Positions 7,819-16,866 are shown, counted from the first letter of the stretch. The stretch is 64,000 nucleotides of DNA from Gp6-AA40 sp032156805 (GCA_032156805.1 JALDXQ010000001.1:62001-126000), one strand, 5' to 3'. Numbers and translations: made by a program. Notes: a model not told the origin generated them from the letters alone.

Positions 7819-8082
7819 GTGGCGTATATCATCTGCGAACCATGTGTAGGCACGAAGGACAGCGCGTGTGTCGATGTCTGCCCCGTGGACTGCATCCATC
7901 CGCGAAAGGACGAACCTCAGTTCCAGTCAGCGGAAATGCTGTATATTCACCCGGACGAATGCATCGACTGCGGTGCATGTGTCCCCGCGTGCCCCGTCGA
8001 GGCGATCTTTGCCCTCGATGAAACCCCGGAGAAGTGGAAAAACTTCATTCCGGTCAACGCCGCTTTTTATCAGAGGTCGTAA
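7819..8082 (+). CDS. 7Fe ferredoxin
   Basis: Small cytoplasmic electron carrier, 87 aa. Cluster I cysteines follow C9-x7-C17-x3-C21 (with Cys25), the Azotobacter FdI-like [3Fe-4S] pattern, and cluster II is C48-x2-C51-x2-C54-x3-C58-P, a normal [4Fe-4S] set. The extra Cys6 gives CEPC at the start. Starts with GTG at 7819, supported by AGGAGA about 10 bases upstream. Monocistronic. The redox partner cannot be told from the neighbours. Confidence 0.93.
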   Translation: MAYIICEPCVGTKDSACVDVCPVDCIHPRKDEPQFQSAEMLYIHPDECIDCGACVPACPVEAIFALDETPEKWKNFIPVNAAFYQRS

Positions 8083-8146
8083 CCTTCACACGCGTTCAGC
8101 AGCCTCAGTGAGCGACAGCTCACGGCACTAGGCCAAGGGTGGGACC

Positions 8147-9667
8147 ATGCGGATGTCGCGCCGGCTCGTACGAACCGTTCAGGCTCTGACCTGCGCGGCG
8201 GCCCTCCTGGCTGGAGGCTCGTTGGTCCTGAACGCGGACGTCGGAGGTGACGCCGACCTTCAGCTTCAGCTCGGCACCCTGCTCTACGACGAGACTCGCT
8301 ACCAGGAAGCGCTCGTGGCCTTCACCGCGGCCGCCAAGAGCGACGACTCGCGTATCGCGATTGCCGCGCGCAAGGGTTCCGTTCGCACGTCGCTCAAGGT
8401 CGCGGAGTTCATGCGTGCCCGCGAGGAAGCGGAAGCGCTTCGCGCGGTTGCCGCCGAGGATCCCGAGACACTGACGCTGCATGCCGACGCGCTCTGGTCG
8501 GCTGGCCTGTTCGATGAAGCCGAGCGTGAGTACCGGCAGGCCGCGGAGAAGACTCCTGATTCGGCGCGCGCGCGGTTCGGTCTCGCGCGGTCGCTGGCCG
8601 CAACGAGCCGGCTGGAAGAGGCGCTCGATGCCGCGCTCTCGGCATCGGCTGCCGCACCGCGTGACGGTGAAATCCACGCGCTTGCCGGAGACATCTACGA
8701 GCGCCTGCACCGTTTCGCGCAGGCGGCCAACTCCTTCCGCAACTACATCAACCTGCTGCCGAACAAGGATCGCAGCGAGAAGGCGGCCTGGGCGCGCGCG
8801 CAGGTGGAGTTTCTCGAATCGTTTGGCGACACCGCACCGGTCGATATCGACCAGGAAGATCTGGAGATGCTCCACACGCTGCCGTTCCGGCTGCAGGACG
8901 ACAAGATCGTCGTGCAGGCGCGGGTCAACGGCGGGCGTCCGCAGGATTTCATCCTCGATACCGGATCGGAAGAGACGGTCCTCTCGCGTGAGACGGCCCA
9001 GCGCGAACGCATCCGCCCGGTGACCTATACACTCAGTGCGGGTGTTGGCGAAGTCGGTCTGCGCGGCCTCCAGCTCGCGCAGGTGAAGTCGTTGGATTTC
9101 GGCACGCTGCAGGTGCGAAATCTTCCTGTACTGATCAAGAACCCGGCCTTGCGGGGAATCCCGAAGCGTGAAGGTGAATCGTTCTCGCCGCTGTCGATCG
9201 GGATGTCCATGCGGATCGACTATCAGCAGCGCCTTCTGACCATCGGGCGGCGCCTGCCGCCGGTGGAACCGGATGTGCACCTGCCGATGCGGATTCATCG
9301 TCTCGCGATGGTGCGCGGGCTGCTCAACTCGACGCATCCGGCGTACTTCGTGGTCGATACCGGCGGCGAGGTGATCTCGATCAGCGCCGACACCGCGACC
9401 ATGCTGCCGACGTCTCCATTCCGGCGCATCCCGCTGCGCGTGTGGGGCACGTCGGGATGGGACCGCGACGCGTTTCTGATGCCGGGGCAGAACCTGGACT
9501 TCGATGAAATCGAGTACCGCAATTTCCCATTGGTCGTCCTGAACCTGCGCGCGCCGAGCATCCTCCTGGGCTTCCAGCTGGGCGGGATCGTCGGCCACAA
9601 GTTCCTTGCGCCCTTCCGCGTCACGATGGACATGGAGCGCAGCGAACTGCTGTTGGAACGGTTCTGA
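8147..9667 (+). CDS. Exported TPR protein with two retropepsin-like aspartyl protease halves
   Basis: 506 aa with an N-terminal signal peptide (RLVRTVQALTCAAALLAGGS). Residues ~35-225 are TPR-like helical repeats (YQEALVAFTAA, GLFDEAEREYRQA, RFAQAANSFRNY). Residues ~255-506 hold two aspartyl-protease units: ILDTGSEETVLS with Asp271 and FVVDTGGEVISIS with Asp404. Two DTG signatures in one chain could form one bilobal active site. Export to the periplasm or cell surface is predicted; substrate unknown. A close paralogue follows 76 bases downstream in the same orientation. Confidence 0.85.
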   Translation: MRMSRRLVRTVQALTCAAALLAGGSLVLNADVGGDADLQLQLGTLLYDETRYQEALVAFTAAAKSDDSRIAIAARKGSVRTSLKVAEFMRAREEAEALRAVAAEDPETLTLHADALWSAGLFDEAEREYRQAAEKTPDSARARFGLARSLAATSRLEEALDAALSASAAAPRDGEIHALAGDIYERLHRFAQAANSFRNYINLLPNKDRSEKAAWARAQVEFLESFGDTAPVDIDQEDLEMLHTLPFRLQDDKIVVQARVNGGRPQDFILDTGSEETVLSRETAQRERIRPVTYTLSAGVGEVGLRGLQLAQVKSLDFGTLQVRNLPVLIKNPALRGIPKREGESFSPLSIGMSMRIDYQQRLLTIGRRLPPVEPDVHLPMRIHRLAMVRGLLNSTHPAYFVVDTGGEVISISADTATMLPTSPFRRIPLRVWGTSGWDRDAFLMPGQNLDFDEIEYRNFPLVVLNLRAPSILLGFQLGGIVGHKFLAPFRVTMDMERSELLLERF

Positions 9668-9673
9668 CACGAA

Positions 9674-9730
9674 CGGAACCACGAAGGCTACGCAACACCA
9701 AGATCTCCGCGTTCTCAGCGCCTCCGCAGT
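9674..9730. repeat. Half-element related to the 4821-4988 palindrome family
   Basis: Contains GGAACCACGAAGGCTACGC followed by AGATCTCCGCGTTCTCAGCG and CCTCCGCAG, the same word set (ACCACGAAG; AGATCTCCGCGTT) as the units at 4821-4988, between the two protease paralogues. Confidence 0.6.
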
Positions 9731-9743
9731 CAGGTTGCGAACC

Positions 9744-11243
9744 ATGCTCCATCGACCTCTGGCGGTCGGCTTTGCCTGTCTCTCAGCGGTCGCAGTGCTG
9801 TCTGCACAATCGCCCGCCGATCTGGCCGAGCAGTTGCGCCGCGCGAGCGCGCTCTACAAGGACGGACGCTATGCGGACGCGCTCAAGTCGTTCGTCAAGG
9901 CCTCGGAGTCTCCAGACCAGTTAGTGGCTCTCGATGCCAGCAGAGGCATCGTCCAGTCCGCGCTGCGAGTCGGTGAGTTCACGCTCGCGCGTCGAACTGC
10001 CGCAAGGCTGTCGGAGAACGGCGATGCCGAGTCGCTGCCCCTGGCGGGCGATGCGCTGTGGGCCGCCGGATTTTTCGACGAAGCCGAGCGTGAGTACGCG
10101 CGGGCGCTGGCGATCGACTCGGAATCGGCGCGCGCGCGCTTCGGGCATGCCCGCTCTCTCAGTTCGCGATCGCGTCTGGACGAGGCGCTGGCTGAGGCTG
10201 AGCAGGCGCTCAGGGCGGCGCCCGACGATCCCGATCTGCACGCACTTCACGGCACGATCCTCGAGCGGCTCAAGCGGTTCGAAGAGGCGGCAAAGGCCTA
10301 CGATGCCTACGCCGATCGGTTGCCGCGACGCGAGTCGGCCGCGATTGCAACAGCGCGGAACCGTGCCACCCTCCTCCGCAGTTTCTCGCGGCGGCCACCG
10401 CTCGACGTCAGCGCAGAAGACGCCAGCGAGGTGCACTCGCTGCCGTTCAAGCTGGTGAACAACAAGATCCTCGTCCTTGGCCGGTTGAACCGTGTGCAGG
10501 TCGAGTGGGTGCTCGATACCGGCGCGGAGCGCACGGGGGTCTCGCCCGAGGTCGCCAGCGATGCCGGGATCCGTGCCGTCAGCACGACGCTGACCGCCGG
10601 TGTCGGCCGCGCTGCCATGCGCCGGATACGTCTCGGACGGGCCGACAGCATTGAGATCGGATCGCTGGTCGTCCGCAACGTGCCGGTCGCCATCCGGTCG
10701 CCCGTTGTTGGCGGCGCCGCGCGCTGGCAGGGACAGAGCCTCTCACCAATCGCGCTGGGATTTTCGGTGCGCGTCGACTACGGGCAACGGCGTGTGCTCC
10801 TCGCGCAGTCGTTCGAGGACGAGCCGTCGACGGCCATCACGCTGCCAATGCGGATTCAGTCGCTGCCGCTCATTCGCGGCACGCTCAACTCGACGCACCC
10901 GGCGTACTTCGTGGTCGATACCGGTGGGGAAGTGATTTCGATCGGCTCGGACACGGCGGATCTGCTCGGGATGCAGCCCGCCCGTCATATTCCGCTGCGC
11001 GTCGTGGGCATGTCGGGACCCGATGAGGACGCGTTCCTGCTGCCAGGAGTGGACCTCGACTTCGAGGGCGTCAGCCTGCGGCGTATCGGCCTGGCCGTGC
11101 TCAACCTCCGCGCGCCGAGCGTCCTCCTTGGCTATCAGGTCGGCGGCATCGTGGGACACAACTTCTTGAGCCGCTATCGGGTCTCTCTTGATGTTCCCAG
11201 GAGTGAAGTGAGGCTCGAGACGGTGGGACGAAACAGGCACTAA
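9744..11243 (+). CDS. Exported TPR/two-DTG aspartyl protease, paralogue of the preceding gene
   Basis: 499 aa with the same architecture as its neighbour: signal peptide (LAVGFACLSAVAVLSAQ), TPR-like helices (ADALKSFVKASE, GFFDEAEREYARAL, RFEEAAKAYDAYAD), then two protease halves with VLDTGAERTGVS and FVVDTGGEVISIG. The stretch around the second DTG (LNSTHPAYFVVDTGGEVIS) is almost identical between the two, while the first half and the TPR part have diverged. Start at the ATG at 9744 because the open frame upstream translates repeat sequence and lacks a signal peptide. It ends one base before a perfect hairpin shared with the convergent gene. Confidence 0.85.
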   Translation: MLHRPLAVGFACLSAVAVLSAQSPADLAEQLRRASALYKDGRYADALKSFVKASESPDQLVALDASRGIVQSALRVGEFTLARRTAARLSENGDAESLPLAGDALWAAGFFDEAEREYARALAIDSESARARFGHARSLSSRSRLDEALAEAEQALRAAPDDPDLHALHGTILERLKRFEEAAKAYDAYADRLPRRESAAIATARNRATLLRSFSRRPPLDVSAEDASEVHSLPFKLVNNKILVLGRLNRVQVEWVLDTGAERTGVSPEVASDAGIRAVSTTLTAGVGRAAMRRIRLGRADSIEIGSLVVRNVPVAIRSPVVGGAARWQGQSLSPIALGFSVRVDYGQRRVLLAQSFEDEPSTAITLPMRIQSLPLIRGTLNSTHPAYFVVDTGGEVISIGSDTADLLGMQPARHIPLRVVGMSGPDEDAFLLPGVDLDFEGVSLRRIGLAVLNLRAPSVLLGYQVGGIVGHNFLSRYRVSLDVPRSEVRLETVGRNRH

Positions 11244-11270
11244 GAACGAAGAGCTGAGCTCTTCGTTCTT
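11242..11270. terminator. Perfect bidirectional hairpin between convergent genes
   Basis: The 14-base arm AAGAACGAAGAGCT, a single G, then the exact reverse complement AGCTCTTCGTTCTT. It lies immediately after the protease paralogue stop codon and 15 bases from the end of the convergent gene, so it is well placed as a terminator for both strands. Confidence 0.75.
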
Positions 11271-11285
11271 CGTGTGCTTCATTCC

Positions 11286-14200
11286 TTAGAAGTCGTACCC
11301 GATCCAGACCGAGAACTTGACCTTCCTGAACTCGTCGCTTCCGCCGAACGGCCTGAAGAGCTGATCTTCCCAGTCCTTGTTGAACAGCGTCTTCCACGCC
11401 CAGTCGAAGTGAATCGGGAAGCCAAGGGCGAACGTCTCCAACCCCACACCGTAGGAGGCACGTGAGTCCACGAGGCGGAACCCGTCGATGGGTACCGGTG
11501 CGCCGTAAATCGGTTCCTGCGTCAGGGGGCCCGTGGGGGCGTAGCCGATGATCGGAGTGTACAGCTCGCTGCCGGTGGACCACCATTTGAAGCCGCCGCC
11601 GGAAGTCCTCGGTGGCGCTGACGGCTGTCCCTCGAAGGACCCACCGCCCATGTTGGCGAAGAACACGCCACGGATGCCGCCGAGAACCCCAATCGGTGTC
11701 AGCATCGCTTCGATGAGCGGGAAGCGCAGTTCGGCGTTGAAGAACGCAGTCGTGTCGCCCACGAACTGCAAATATTCATACCCGCGCATCTCGGAGTTGC
11801 CGCCGAAGTACATGAAGTCCGGCGCCTCGCCCCAGCTTTTGAACCCGCGTGCGCGGAGTGCCAGCAGGCCGGATGCGCCCAGCCGCATGTAGTAGCGGGC
11901 ATCAATGTCGGCCGTCTGGCGTTGGAGCGAGTTGCCGATCTTCGGCGCGAACTCGTAGGCGGCTCGCACGGTGCTGCCCGAGAGGGGCCCGAACTCGCGG
12001 AAAATCGTCGTCTCCTGCACGAAGTTGATGCCGAGCGGAATGTACGTGCCCGACCGGAAGAGTTCCCGCCCGTAGTTCTCCTGCTGGTAATCCTCCGAAT
12101 AGTCCTGGAGCCCCGGGTCGTTGAAGTTCTCGGTGTACTGCAACAGCCCTCCGGTGAGCTCCAATCTCCGGTAGCGGTTGAGCGGCCAGATGCCGAAGAC
12201 CGTGCCGCCGCGTACCGTCCTGGTCGCGATCGAGAGATCGCGATCGATGGTCCCGGAGAACTGCGGGTCGTAGAACACGTTCTCGAGGTTCCCGTAGAAG
12301 AACTGCGTCTGCGAGAAGCCCTGGATCGCGTAATTGAACCGATGCGCGAGGTTCAGGTACGAGAGCGACAGTGTCCGGTACTGCGAGATCGACGCCGCAT
12401 ACAGGCTGAACTGCTGATCGCCCAGCACGTCGCTGAAGGTCACGGCCGTTCCACCAAAGATGTCGCCGCTGCTGGTGACGCCCACGTTCACGGGCGGCCG
12501 GCCGTCCATGAACATCCGCTCGAACTTGCCCTTCTTGACCTTCTTGTCGGCGACGAGCGTGTGCGAGAGCGGCGCCTGAAAGTCGATGATCGGGCCGGGC
12601 GCTCCGAAGTCTGACGACGCCGCCGTCACGATCGGATCGCGACGGTCGAGCACGTGCAACTCGTATTCACCCTTGTAGTACGTCACGACGCCGACGCGGG
12701 GTTCGGCCGTTCCGTCTCTCAGCACCGCGGCGTACAGGTTGCCGCTGACGGCGTCGGTGTACTGCCGGAGCTCACCGTTCTTCAGGCTGAGCGTCCAGAC
12801 GTTGTAGATCTGGCCGTTGCGCGCGACGTCCGGATCGATGGGCTGCGCGGGATCGGTGGCCGTCGACGGAAAGACCAACGTGTCAGCGTCGAGGAACTGC
12901 GCCGCCGCATCGTCGTGCGTTCCGAACGTGAGCTGTTTCTTCTCGCCGGTCGCGACGTCGATCTGGAACAGCTTCTCGTTGCCGCTGATACGAGCGAGAT
13001 ACACAACTGAGCGCCCGTCGGGCGACCATGTCGGCGCGGAATCGGCAAACGGATCCTTGGTCAGATTCGTGACTTCCTCGGTCTGCACGTCGAGGACGAA
13101 GATGTCGCCGGTGCCGTTCTGCAGCGCGGCGAACACGACGCGCCGCCCGTCGGGCGAGAAATCAGGCGACTCGGGATCGTCGACCGTTCGCATCTCGATC
13201 TTCCGCTCGATGTCGCTCGTCAGGACGTTCTGGAGAATGAGCGAGCGCGATTTCTCGGTGCGCGCGAAGTAGCCAAGACGGTCGCCCGTCGCGGACCAGG
13301 TGAACCACGGCACCGTGACCCAGCGGCCGCCCGGCGTGGAGATGAACTCGAATCCGAGATCCTGATCGAAACCCTTGGTCAGGTTTCGCACGACGCTGCC
13401 GTCGCGAGACGAAATGAGCAGGATGTCTCCCTCGCGATCGCGGGCGTTGCCGGAGAAGATGGCCAGCAGATCCCCGGACGGCGACGGTTCGACCGTGTAG
13501 CCACCACGATAGGGTGTTCTCTCCGGATTCGGAAGGAGATTGCGGCCGTAGTCGGCGGGGCGTTCCTTGTCGCGGAACGGCTTGAAGCGATCCTTGAGGT
13601 ACTTCTCGAACTCCGTGTCGAATTCCTCGGCCGTGATCTTGAAGGCCTCTTCGTACGCGTCCTCGCCGCCGCCAATGACCGACTTGCGCAGCGAGAAGAG
13701 ATACTGCCGCAGGCCTTCCTTACCCCATTTCGCTTCGATGAACTCGAAGATGGCGTGACCAAGGTTGTAGATCATTCGCGCGCCGCCAACATCGCTGTAT
13801 CCCTCCAGCTTGCTCATCTTCGGGATGATGTCGGCGACAGCGGCATCACGCACGGCCATGAGGTCGAGCGGACGCCAGATGCCGGTCATGTAGTCGGCCA
13901 GCCCCTCGTGGACCCAGAGCGGCGTGGTGCGACGGACGAGTGTGGCCGGGATGATGTCGTAGTCGAACTGGTGCGTGAGCTCGTGCAGGATCAGCCGGTA
14001 GAGGAGATCGGGTGGCTCGTCCATGGGCATGACGATGCGCTGGCGGATCGGTTCGGCGAATGCACCGACGCCTTCCTGCGCCGCGCCCGGAATCACGTTC
14101 TGCTGCTGGAACTCGCTGCTCGTCTGGAAGAGGATGAGCGGGACCTTGTGAGCGAGGTCGTGTTTGAGCTCGGAGCTGACCTGCTGATACGCGCTCTCGG

Positions 14201-14453
14201 CATACCCGGCCATCCGCTCGAGGTGCGGCTCGATCTCGGCGTAGTAGTAGATGATGAAGTGATCCGTCTCGTAACGGAACCACTCGAATTTGTCGTAGCG
14301 GATCTGGTTCTTCCCGAAATAGGGGATGTAGGGGGTTTGCGCGGCGGCCGGCACAGCGAAGGCCAGCAAGGCCAACACCCGGAGCAGAATCCGCTTGCGC
14401 GTGTCCATCGCCGCTCGGACACGCTTCAGCGAGACCTCGCCGAAGGTGCTCAT
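11286..14453 (-). CDS. Gluzincin metallopeptidase-beta-propeller-outer-membrane barrel fusion
   Basis: 1055-aa envelope protein in three parts. (1) After the signal peptide (RILLRVLALLAFAVPAAAQ) comes a peptidase-MA-like domain with H157-E-L-T-H161 and the downstream Glu183 in HEGLADY, a complete gluzincin zinc site. (2) From ~380 to 720 are TolB/PD40-type propeller blades, e.g. SPDFSPDGRRVVF and APTWSPDGRSVVY. (3) The C-terminal ~330 residues resemble a BamA/Omp85-like barrel (MRGYEYLQFVGDTTAFFNAE), ending VWIGYDF with terminal Phe. The ATG at 14453 has AAGGAG 6 bases upstream and beats the longer frame to 14678. Probably an outer-membrane protease or assembly factor; substrate unknown. Confidence 0.85.
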   Translation of the reverse strand: MSTFGEVSLKRVRAAMDTRKRILLRVLALLAFAVPAAAQTPYIPYFGKNQIRYDKFEWFRYETDHFIIYYYAEIEPHLERMAGYAESAYQQVSSELKHDLAHKVPLILFQTSSEFQQQNVIPGAAQEGVGAFAEPIRQRIVMPMDEPPDLLYRLILHELTHQFDYDIIPATLVRRTTPLWVHEGLADYMTGIWRPLDLMAVRDAAVADIIPKMSKLEGYSDVGGARMIYNLGHAIFEFIEAKWGKEGLRQYLFSLRKSVIGGGEDAYEEAFKITAEEFDTEFEKYLKDRFKPFRDKERPADYGRNLLPNPERTPYRGGYTVEPSPSGDLLAIFSGNARDREGDILLISSRDGSVVRNLTKGFDQDLGFEFISTPGGRWVTVPWFTWSATGDRLGYFARTEKSRSLILQNVLTSDIERKIEMRTVDDPESPDFSPDGRRVVFAALQNGTGDIFVLDVQTEEVTNLTKDPFADSAPTWSPDGRSVVYLARISGNEKLFQIDVATGEKKQLTFGTHDDAAAQFLDADTLVFPSTATDPAQPIDPDVARNGQIYNVWTLSLKNGELRQYTDAVSGNLYAAVLRDGTAEPRVGVVTYYKGEYELHVLDRRDPIVTAASSDFGAPGPIIDFQAPLSHTLVADKKVKKGKFERMFMDGRPPVNVGVTSSGDIFGGTAVTFSDVLGDQQFSLYAASISQYRTLSLSYLNLAHRFNYAIQGFSQTQFFYGNLENVFYDPQFSGTIDRDLSIATRTVRGGTVFGIWPLNRYRRLELTGGLLQYTENFNDPGLQDYSEDYQQENYGRELFRSGTYIPLGINFVQETTIFREFGPLSGSTVRAAYEFAPKIGNSLQRQTADIDARYYMRLGASGLLALRARGFKSWGEAPDFMYFGGNSEMRGYEYLQFVGDTTAFFNAELRFPLIEAMLTPIGVLGGIRGVFFANMGGGSFEGQPSAPPRTSGGGFKWWSTGSELYTPIIGYAPTGPLTQEPIYGAPVPIDGFRLVDSRASYGVGLETFALGFPIHFDWAWKTLFNKDWEDQLFRPFGGSDEFRKVKFSVWIGYDF

Positions 14454-14765
14454 GTCACTTCTCCTTACAGGGATTCCGCCCTGCGCGTTCGGCACGCAAA
14501 CCTGGTGCGCGGCGAGTCGCGATCTTACCGCCGACCTAGTTGCGCTCGCAATCCGTGGAACCACCTCCGGCCGAGCAAAGGATGTGCCTCGCGCGATTAT
14601 GGGAAAACGTGGCGGAAACTGTCGGTGTCGAGGTATCGGATTGCTCAAATGTCCTATGCAATCGTCCTCGCCAGACATCTGGACCGCCTTGATTCGTCCC
14701 AGAGAACCCGGGCATTCCCCCGGTCAAGATGTCGCGCCCCGCGAGCGGGGCCAGAAGACGTTGCA

Positions 14766-14800
14766 ACCTGCGAGGCGTTTGGTGGCAACGCCTCGCAGGT
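14766..14800. promoter_or_regulatory. Perfect 14-bp hairpin upstream of the ECF sigma gene
   Basis: ACCTGCGAGGCGTT (14766-14779) and AACGCCTCGCAGGT (14787-14800) are exact reverse complements around a 7-base loop. It could be a transcription terminator or a regulatory hairpin; no T-run follows on the plus strand. Confidence 0.55.
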
Positions 14801-14829
14801 ATACTGGCGAAGTCGCACGGGTCACCCGA

Positions 14830-14861
14830 GGAATTTTCCAGCCGCCGGCCGGGTTCATCCA
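14830..14861 (+). promoter_or_regulatory. Candidate ECF-type promoter of the sigma/anti-sigma operon
   Basis: GGAATTTTCC at 14830 resembles the GGAA-type -35 of ECF sigma factors, and a TCATCC-type box follows at about 14855. It lies 20-50 bases before the sigma gene ATG, as expected for autoregulation. Based on one sequence only. Confidence 0.35.
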
Positions 14862-14880
14862 TTAGGTCTCGGTATCGCCG

Positions 14881-15432
14881 ATGTTCCGACGTCGCCAGCC
14901 CGCAGACGCTGACGCGTTCGGCGCGGAGGTTCTGCGTTACCTCGAGCCGCTGTATGCCACGGCCTTGAGGCTGACCCGGAACCGGGCCGATGCGGAGGAC
15001 CTCGTGCAGGATACGGTCGTCAAGGCGCTGCGCTTCTCGGACCGGTTCGAGAGGGGCACGAACCTGAGGGCCTGGCTGTCGACGATTCTGCACAACACAT
15101 GGCGGAACCGGCTTCGCGACACCGGGCGCGAGGCGGTCGACGTCGACAGCACGCGTCTCGAGGAACTGGAATCGTCGGCCGCGAGTCCGTCGGCGAGTGA
15201 CACACCCGAGGCGCTCCTGCTTCGCAACACGCTCGACGCCGACCTGCGTGCGGCGCTCGATGCGTTGCCGGAGATTTTTCGTCAGGCGGTCTGGATGCGC
15301 GATGTCGAAGAGTTCTCGTACGCGGAAATAGCACGGATGCTCGATATCCCCATCGGCACCGTCATGTCGCGCATCTCTCGAGGGCGCAGGATGCTGCTCG
15401 ACGAGCTGCGCAAGACTCGAGCGACTGCATGA
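14881..15432 (+). CDS. ECF RNA polymerase sigma factor (RpoE/SigR-like)
   Basis: 183-aa group 4 sigma factor. Region 2: LYATALRLTRNRADAEDLVQDTVVKALRF...AWLSTILHNTWRNRLRD. Region 4: ALPEIFRQAVWMRDVEEFSYAEIARMLDIPIGTVMSRISRGRRML, the usual helix-turn-helix for the -35 element. The next gene overlaps by four bases (ATGA) and encodes a zinc-binding anti-sigma factor, so the two form a standard regulatory pair. A TlpA-type thioredoxin follows, which fits a redox or envelope-stress regulon, though that is inference. Confidence 0.95.
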   Translation: MFRRRQPADADAFGAEVLRYLEPLYATALRLTRNRADAEDLVQDTVVKALRFSDRFERGTNLRAWLSTILHNTWRNRLRDTGREAVDVDSTRLEELESSAASPSASDTPEALLLRNTLDADLRAALDALPEIFRQAVWMRDVEEFSYAEIARMLDIPIGTVMSRISRGRRMLLDELRKTRATA

Positions 15433-16205
15433 GTGACTGTCGCCAAATCAGCGAGTCGCTGGCGGCCTACGTTGACGATCTGCTCGAGCCGCAGGAGCGA
15501 CATCGCGTCGAACAGCACCTGACGGCCTGCGCGCCATGTCGCCGCCTGGTGGCAGACGAAACCGGTGGACAGCACCTGCTGCGCCAGCGTGCTGCGCACC
15601 TGCTCGATGAGCCATTGCCTCCCGGACTTCGCAGTCGTTGCGAGGCGCTCGCGCGATCCCGGAAGAACTCGCTGGGCAGGGTGGGGACGTACGGGCCGTC
15701 GTGGCGTGTTCGTCTCGTACCGGTCCTGCTCACCGTCGTGGTGATGATCTTCACGGCCTCGGCCCTCCTCTCACTCGCAACCCGTCGCTCCGATGCGCTC
15801 CTCGCCGCGCAGCTGACGGCCGATCATTCCAAGTGTTTCAAGCTGCTCGCGCCTCGCGATGACGCGTCGGGCGATGCTGCCAGCGTCGAACGCCAGTTGT
15901 CCCAGCAGTACGGCTGGAACGTGCACGTCCCCTCATCGTCACCGCAGGACGACATTCAGCTCATTGGTGCGCGGCGCTGCTTGTACGGGGACGGGTTCGT
16001 GCCACATGTGATGTACAAGGTGCACGGCCAGGACGTGTCGCTCTTCGTCCTGCCCGGCAAGGAACGGCAGCCCGATGACGTTGTCACGCTCGGGCATCGT
16101 TCGCAGATCTGGTCAAGAGAAGGGACGACGTTCGTCCTGGTCTCGGCGGCGCACGCCGGAGGACTGGAGGGCGCCGCCCAATACGTGAAGCGCGAAGCGC
16201 GGTAG
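15429..16205 (+). CDS. Membrane-anchored zinc-binding anti-sigma factor
   Basis: 258 aa. N-terminal ZAS domain with H30-x3-C34-x2-C37 (EQHLTACAPCRR), which in this family clamps the sigma factor in a zinc- or thiol-dependent way. A single transmembrane segment follows (VPVLLTVVVMIFTASALLSLA, ~95-115), then a ~140-residue extracytoplasmic domain with little recognisable similarity. This topology lets an envelope signal reach the cytoplasmic clamp. It overlaps the sigma gene by 4 bases and is followed 22 bases later by a TlpA thioredoxin gene. Confidence 0.9.
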   Translation: MSDCRQISESLAAYVDDLLEPQERHRVEQHLTACAPCRRLVADETGGQHLLRQRAAHLLDEPLPPGLRSRCEALARSRKNSLGRVGTYGPSWRVRLVPVLLTVVVMIFTASALLSLATRRSDALLAAQLTADHSKCFKLLAPRDDASGDAASVERQLSQQYGWNVHVPSSSPQDDIQLIGARRCLYGDGFVPHVMYKVHGQDVSLFVLPGKERQPDDVVTLGHRSQIWSREGTTFVLVSAAHAGGLEGAAQYVKREAR

Positions 16206-16227
16206 ACTTCCCGAGGAGCCGATCAGC

Positions 16228-16866
16228 ATGGATGACATGAAACCCGTGGACGCTGAGCAGCCGGAAAAAGGCCCGGAAACTGCGCCGGAACAACCCCAGA
16301 GGCCGCAGTCGCGTAAGGCCGTCTGGCTGGCGATGGGCGCCGTGGCGCTCGCCCTCGGTCTGATCTGGATCGCACCAGGCATCGAGCCGCATGTGGACGG
16401 CCCCGGTGGCTCGGTGGAGTTCCCCGGTGAACCCGAGGACGCCGACGCGACGGGCAAGCCCGCGCGCCTCGACTTCACCCTCAAGGACATGCACGGCGTT
16501 GACGTGACGCTCGCCTCGTTCAAGGGGAAAGTCATTCTCCTGAACTTCTGGGCGACGTGGTGCGGACCGTGCCGTGCCGAGATTCCCTCTCTGGTCGAGT
16601 TGCAGGAGCAGTACGCCGACGATCTTGTCGTGCTGGGGCTATCGGTCGACGACACCGCCGAAAAGTTGCTGCCGTATGCGGCAGAGTTCAAGATGAACTA
16701 CCCCGTGCTCGTGGGCAACGGCCGCGAGGATGTGCAGGAAGCATTCGGACCGCTCTTCGGCATCCCGGTGTCGGTGATCATCGGGCGGGACGGCGTCATT
16801 GCAAAGAAACACTCCGGTATTGCAACGAAGGAGCAGATCGAGCGCGAGATCAAGGCACTGCTGTAA
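16228..16866 (+). CDS. Membrane-anchored TlpA-family thiol-disulfide reductase
   Basis: 212 aa. A polar, Pro/Glu-rich N-terminus precedes one membrane anchor (AVWLAMGAVALALGLIWIAP, ~31-50), then a thioredoxin fold with the redox site FWATWCGPCRAEIPS (Cys112, Cys115) and the cis-Pro loop FGIPVSVII. Periplasmic orientation is expected, as in TlpA/ResA reductases of cytochrome c and CuA biogenesis. GAGGAG lies 12 bases before the ATG. Third gene of the sigma/anti-sigma cluster and probably cotranscribed. Confidence 0.92.
   Translation: MDDMKPVDAEQPEKGPETAPEQPQRPQSRKAVWLAMGAVALALGLIWIAPGIEPHVDGPGGSVEFPGEPEDADATGKPARLDFTLKDMHGVDVTLASFKGKVILLNFWATWCGPCRAEIPSLVELQEQYADDLVVLGLSVDDTAEKLLPYAAEFKMNYPVLVGNGREDVQEAFGPLFGIPVSVIIGRDGVIAKKHSGIATKEQIEREIKALL

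Larger units (their letters stand above)
14454..14880. other. Intergenic region between divergent genes
   Basis: 427 bases with no convincing gene. It holds the Shine-Dalgarno of the minus-strand fusion gene at its left edge, a perfect hairpin at 14766-14800, and an ECF-like promoter candidate at 14830-14861 before the sigma factor gene. The remainder shows nothing I can name. Confidence 0.6.

Noticed and set aside
8120..9745. 541-codon minus-strand frame
   Set aside because: Complement of the first TPR-aspartyl protease gene; no recognisable motif and no ribosome-binding site.
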